Assembly: GCA_963169175.1 (NCBI GenBank)
Contig: CAUJFK010000063.1
Location: 1 to 34,578, forward strand
Reading direction: 5' to 3'
Length of the DNA: 34,578 nt
From: Acidobacteriota bacterium
GTDB taxonomy: Bacteria; Acidobacteriota; Blastocatellia; Pyrinomonadales; Pyrinomonadaceae
A program made the position numbers and the translations under genes. Numbering within the stretch: position 1 is the first letter of the stretch; each line of letters opens with the position of its first letter. The notes below the pieces were generated by a model, which saw only the letters and a program-made list of their open reading frames with translations, had not been told where the DNA came from and searched no databases. Shown piece by piece: positions 32,863 through 34,578 of the stretch.

Positions 32863-34490
32863 AGCATATAGACATTGAAATAGCCTTCAGAAAATCAAGA
32901 ATAATTTCATTTGGTTTGTTCTTGCTTTCGTTTAGTCTGGTACAAGTCGCTTTTTCGCAAACGTGCTTACAACCAGATAATCTTTCCTGGCGACACTTTC
33001 CGCAAGGCGACCCAAATATCTTTTACTCTGGGATAGTTTATTATTCCTTCGAGAATATTCCTAATGGCGCACAAAGAACCCAAATAGAAGTGGGGTTGAA
33101 CAACTGGAATAATGCTCTAACGAATGGTTGCTCCAGGGCAACTTTTGTTCCGGGACCACACCCAGGAGGTGGGGCAGATAATTCAACATTGGTAATTAAA
33201 AACGGACCAATACCAAATTCAGGTGCAGCAAGGGCTGAGGAAACAGTTTATTATGGTAACGAAATAATAACAGGAACCGTAATATTTAATCCGAACTTGG
33301 TCATTAGCGGATATTTATTCTATGACCCAAATGTAGGCGGATATGACACTATTTACATCAAGAATGCGATGCACGAAGTTGGACATTTGTTGGGAATTAG
33401 TCACTACAAATCAGGACATCCAAACTCGTGTATGCAACAATCGCCTCAATCATCTGTGATGAATGATTCTTGTGGTGTTAATGACAATGGAACCTATTTC
33501 GGTTCAACTTTTTATCCCGGCGTGCAAACTACAGCTGTAACAAATTGCGACACAACTCGATTAAACGGAATCTATATTTGTCCAACGCCGACTCCAACTC
33601 CAACACCGGAGGCTGCTTGCCTGGACCCGGAATATTGGCCGGGATTTCCTCAGACCGGTTGTGCTTATGGGTTCTTGAACGGCGGAGGGATCTGTGACCG
33701 CAGCCCTTATTACATCGACTATTGCAATTCTTATGGGGGCGGCTATGATTCGGGATCTTGTTCGTGCCCGGATTCGGGGGGAGCATGCATGCCGCCGCCC
33801 GGCGGCTGCGAGAATGGCTGGGGATGGGATGAGCAAATATGCGATTGTTCGCCGTGGATCAGTCCTATAGTCGTCGATGTTTCGGGCAATGGTTTCGATC
33901 TGACAAATTCATACAACGGGGTCAATTTTGACATTACGTCCGACGGCGTGGCCGAGCAGATATCATGGACGGCCGAAAATTCGGACGATGCATGGCTCGC
34001 CCTCGACCGAAACCAAAATGGCTCCATCGACAACGGAAGCGAATTGTTCGGCAACTTTACCGATCAGCCTGACTCGGCCGATAAGAACGGATTTCTCGCT
34101 CTTTCTGAATTTGACAGGCCGGAGAACGGCGGGAACGCCGATGGTTTCATAAACCGCCGCGACACGATCTTCAACAGCCTGCGGCTGTGGCAGGACGCGG
34201 ACCATAACGGTATCTCCGAATCCGGCGAACTATTCACCCTGCCGCAACTCGGGTTGCGAAAAATGCACCTTGACTATCGCGAGTCTGACCGGACGGACGG
34301 GTTCGGCAACCGCTTCAAATATCGGGCCAAGGTAAAAGATGCCCAGGACGCTCAACTCGGCCGCTGGGCTTGGGATGTATATCTAAGAATGTACAATCCG
34401 GCGGGCACCGGGCGGGCAACCGGCCTCCTGCCCAGGCACACAAGCTTCAGCCTTGTACCGCCATCCTGCGGTTCCAGATGGCGGGCGTAG
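32859..34490 (+). CDS. Secreted metzincin (matrixin-like) metalloprotease with Ca-binding C-terminal module
   Basis: The 543-residue precursor has a long signal peptide (about 1-34, ending VAFSQ). The catalytic domain (about 35-240) has the zinc motif HEVGHLLGISH (H172, E173, H176, H182) and a Met-turn SVMN (Met201), as in matrixins. A (TP)4 linker (242-250) leads to a Cys- and Gly-rich stretch (253-332) and then a module with VDVSGNGFDL and Ca-binding loops DRNQNGSIDNGSE (383-395) and DADHNGISESGE (446-457). The DNA changes from AT-rich to GC-rich at the linker (near 33582), so the gene looks like a fusion of two sources. The last about 30 residues look like translated repeat DNA. The insertion removed its original upstream G-rich ribosome site. 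Confidence 0.88.
   Translation: MKHIDIEIAFRKSRIISFGLFLLSFSLVQVAFSQTCLQPDNLSWRHFPQGDPNIFYSGIVYYSFENIPNGAQRTQIEVGLNNWNNALTNGCSRATFVPGPHPGGGADNSTLVIKNGPIPNSGAARAEETVYYGNEIITGTVIFNPNLVISGYLFYDPNVGGYDTIYIKNAMHEVGHLLGISHYKSGHPNSCMQQSPQSSVMNDSCGVNDNGTYFGSTFYPGVQTTAVTNCDTTRLNGIYICPTPTPTPTPEAACLDPEYWPGFPQTGCAYGFLNGGGICDRSPYYIDYCNSYGGGYDSGSCSCPDSGGACMPPPGGCENGWGWDEQICDCSPWISPIVVDVSGNGFDLTNSYNGVNFDITSDGVAEQISWTAENSDDAWLALDRNQNGSIDNGSELFGNFTDQPDSADKNGFLALSEFDRPENGGNADGFINRRDTIFNSLRLWQDADHNGISESGELFTLPQLGLRKMHLDYRESDRTDGFGNRFKYRAKVKDAQDAQLGRWAWDVYLRMYNPAGTGRATGLLPRHTSFSLVPPSCGSRWRA
34393..34490 (-). repeat. Probable dispersed repeat forming the 3' end of the protease gene
   Basis: The minus strand reads GGAACCGCAGGATGGCGGTA, then CAAGGCTGAAGCTTGTGTGC and GGCAGGAGGCCGGTTGCC, with internal partial symmetry. 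This is the style of intergenic repeats and not of protein-coding DNA. It is translated in the sense direction as the tail after RWAWDVYLRMYN. Only one copy is visible here. Confidence 0.4.
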
Positions 34491-34578
34491 TGTTGAGGAG
34501 ATAGAGCTGTCATAATTTGACCGCTCAAACTTTGCCGTCTTTCAACGGTTACCCAAGAGCCGCCAGCCGCCGGCGAGC
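34491..34578. other. Window end, no gene seen
   Basis: The last 88 bp after the protease stop contain no open frame or hairpin that I can support. Confidence 0.3.

Noticed and set aside
32842..32875. TTGACA at the right IS end as the -35 of an outward hybrid promoter for the protease gene
   Set aside because: A -10 at proper spacing would fall downstream of the protease start codon, so the transcript could not include that start; the best -10 match is also poor.
33582..33611. Thr-Pro repeat as a tandem repeat or CRISPR-like structure
   Set aside because: It is a short coding microrepeat giving a (TP)4 linker between two protein domains.

Overview
The window is chromosomal DNA from a moderately GC-rich Gram-negative bacterium. 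BamA with POTRA repeats, an LpxL-type lipid A acyltransferase, lipoproteins and many exported proteins all indicate an outer membrane. Gene style, frequent starts without Shine-Dalgarno sequences, degenerate CACAGAG-type dispersed repeats and the C-terminal module of the last gene suggest Acidobacteriota, perhaps class Blastocatellia. That placement is inference, not a database result. No rRNA, tRNA or CRISPR array was seen.

Layout. 1-8030: envelope and housekeeping genes: bamA (cut by the window edge), a ClpC-type chaperone, a DUF1232 membrane protein, phosphate acetyltransferase and a membrane PAS-GGDEF diguanylate cyclase. 8313-11393: a minus-strand run of a STAS-like protein, an LpxL-like acyltransferase, an exported cyanophycinase-like peptidase and a cyclase-family lipoprotein. 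11674-14297: a fatty-acid desaturase, a terminator and a histidine kinase/OmpR-type regulator pair. 14414-17930: an AAA_14/DUF4143 ATPase whose start codon lies in a pair of palindromes, then a GDSL hydrolase overlapping a PD-(D/E)XK nuclease-like gene. 17955-20704: a lipoprotein and an ABC exporter half-transporter invaded in frame by two different repeat elements. 20880-23388: a 3D-domain protein, a PilZ protein and a saccharopine-dehydrogenase-family enzyme. 23401-30465: an exported protein, an ECF sigma factor, a membrane-anchored protein, a class V aminotransferase, signal peptidase I, a LytTR regulator/LytS-type kinase operon and a small coiled-coil protein.

30695-34490 is the accessory part. 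It is visibly AT-richer than the rest. A 263-aa exported protein and a 543-aa secreted metzincin protease are separated by an internally deleted IS256-family element of 1201 bp with terminal inverted repeats and a 10-bp target duplication, AAATCAATGA. Removing the element and one duplication copy recreates an ATGA stop/start overlap, so the two genes were once a coupled operon. The 263-aa protein has features reminiscent of the TIMP/netrin (NTR) OB fold, and its former partner carries a matrixin-like zinc site. The pair may therefore be a bacterial inhibitor/protease system. This is the main hypothesis of the window and it is untested.

Connecting themes are c-di-GMP (diguanylate cyclase and PilZ protein), two two-component systems of different types, envelope and secretion genes (BamA, LpxL, LepB, lipoproteins, 3D protein), and heavy colonisation by small dispersed repeats, some of which are now translated as parts of proteins.
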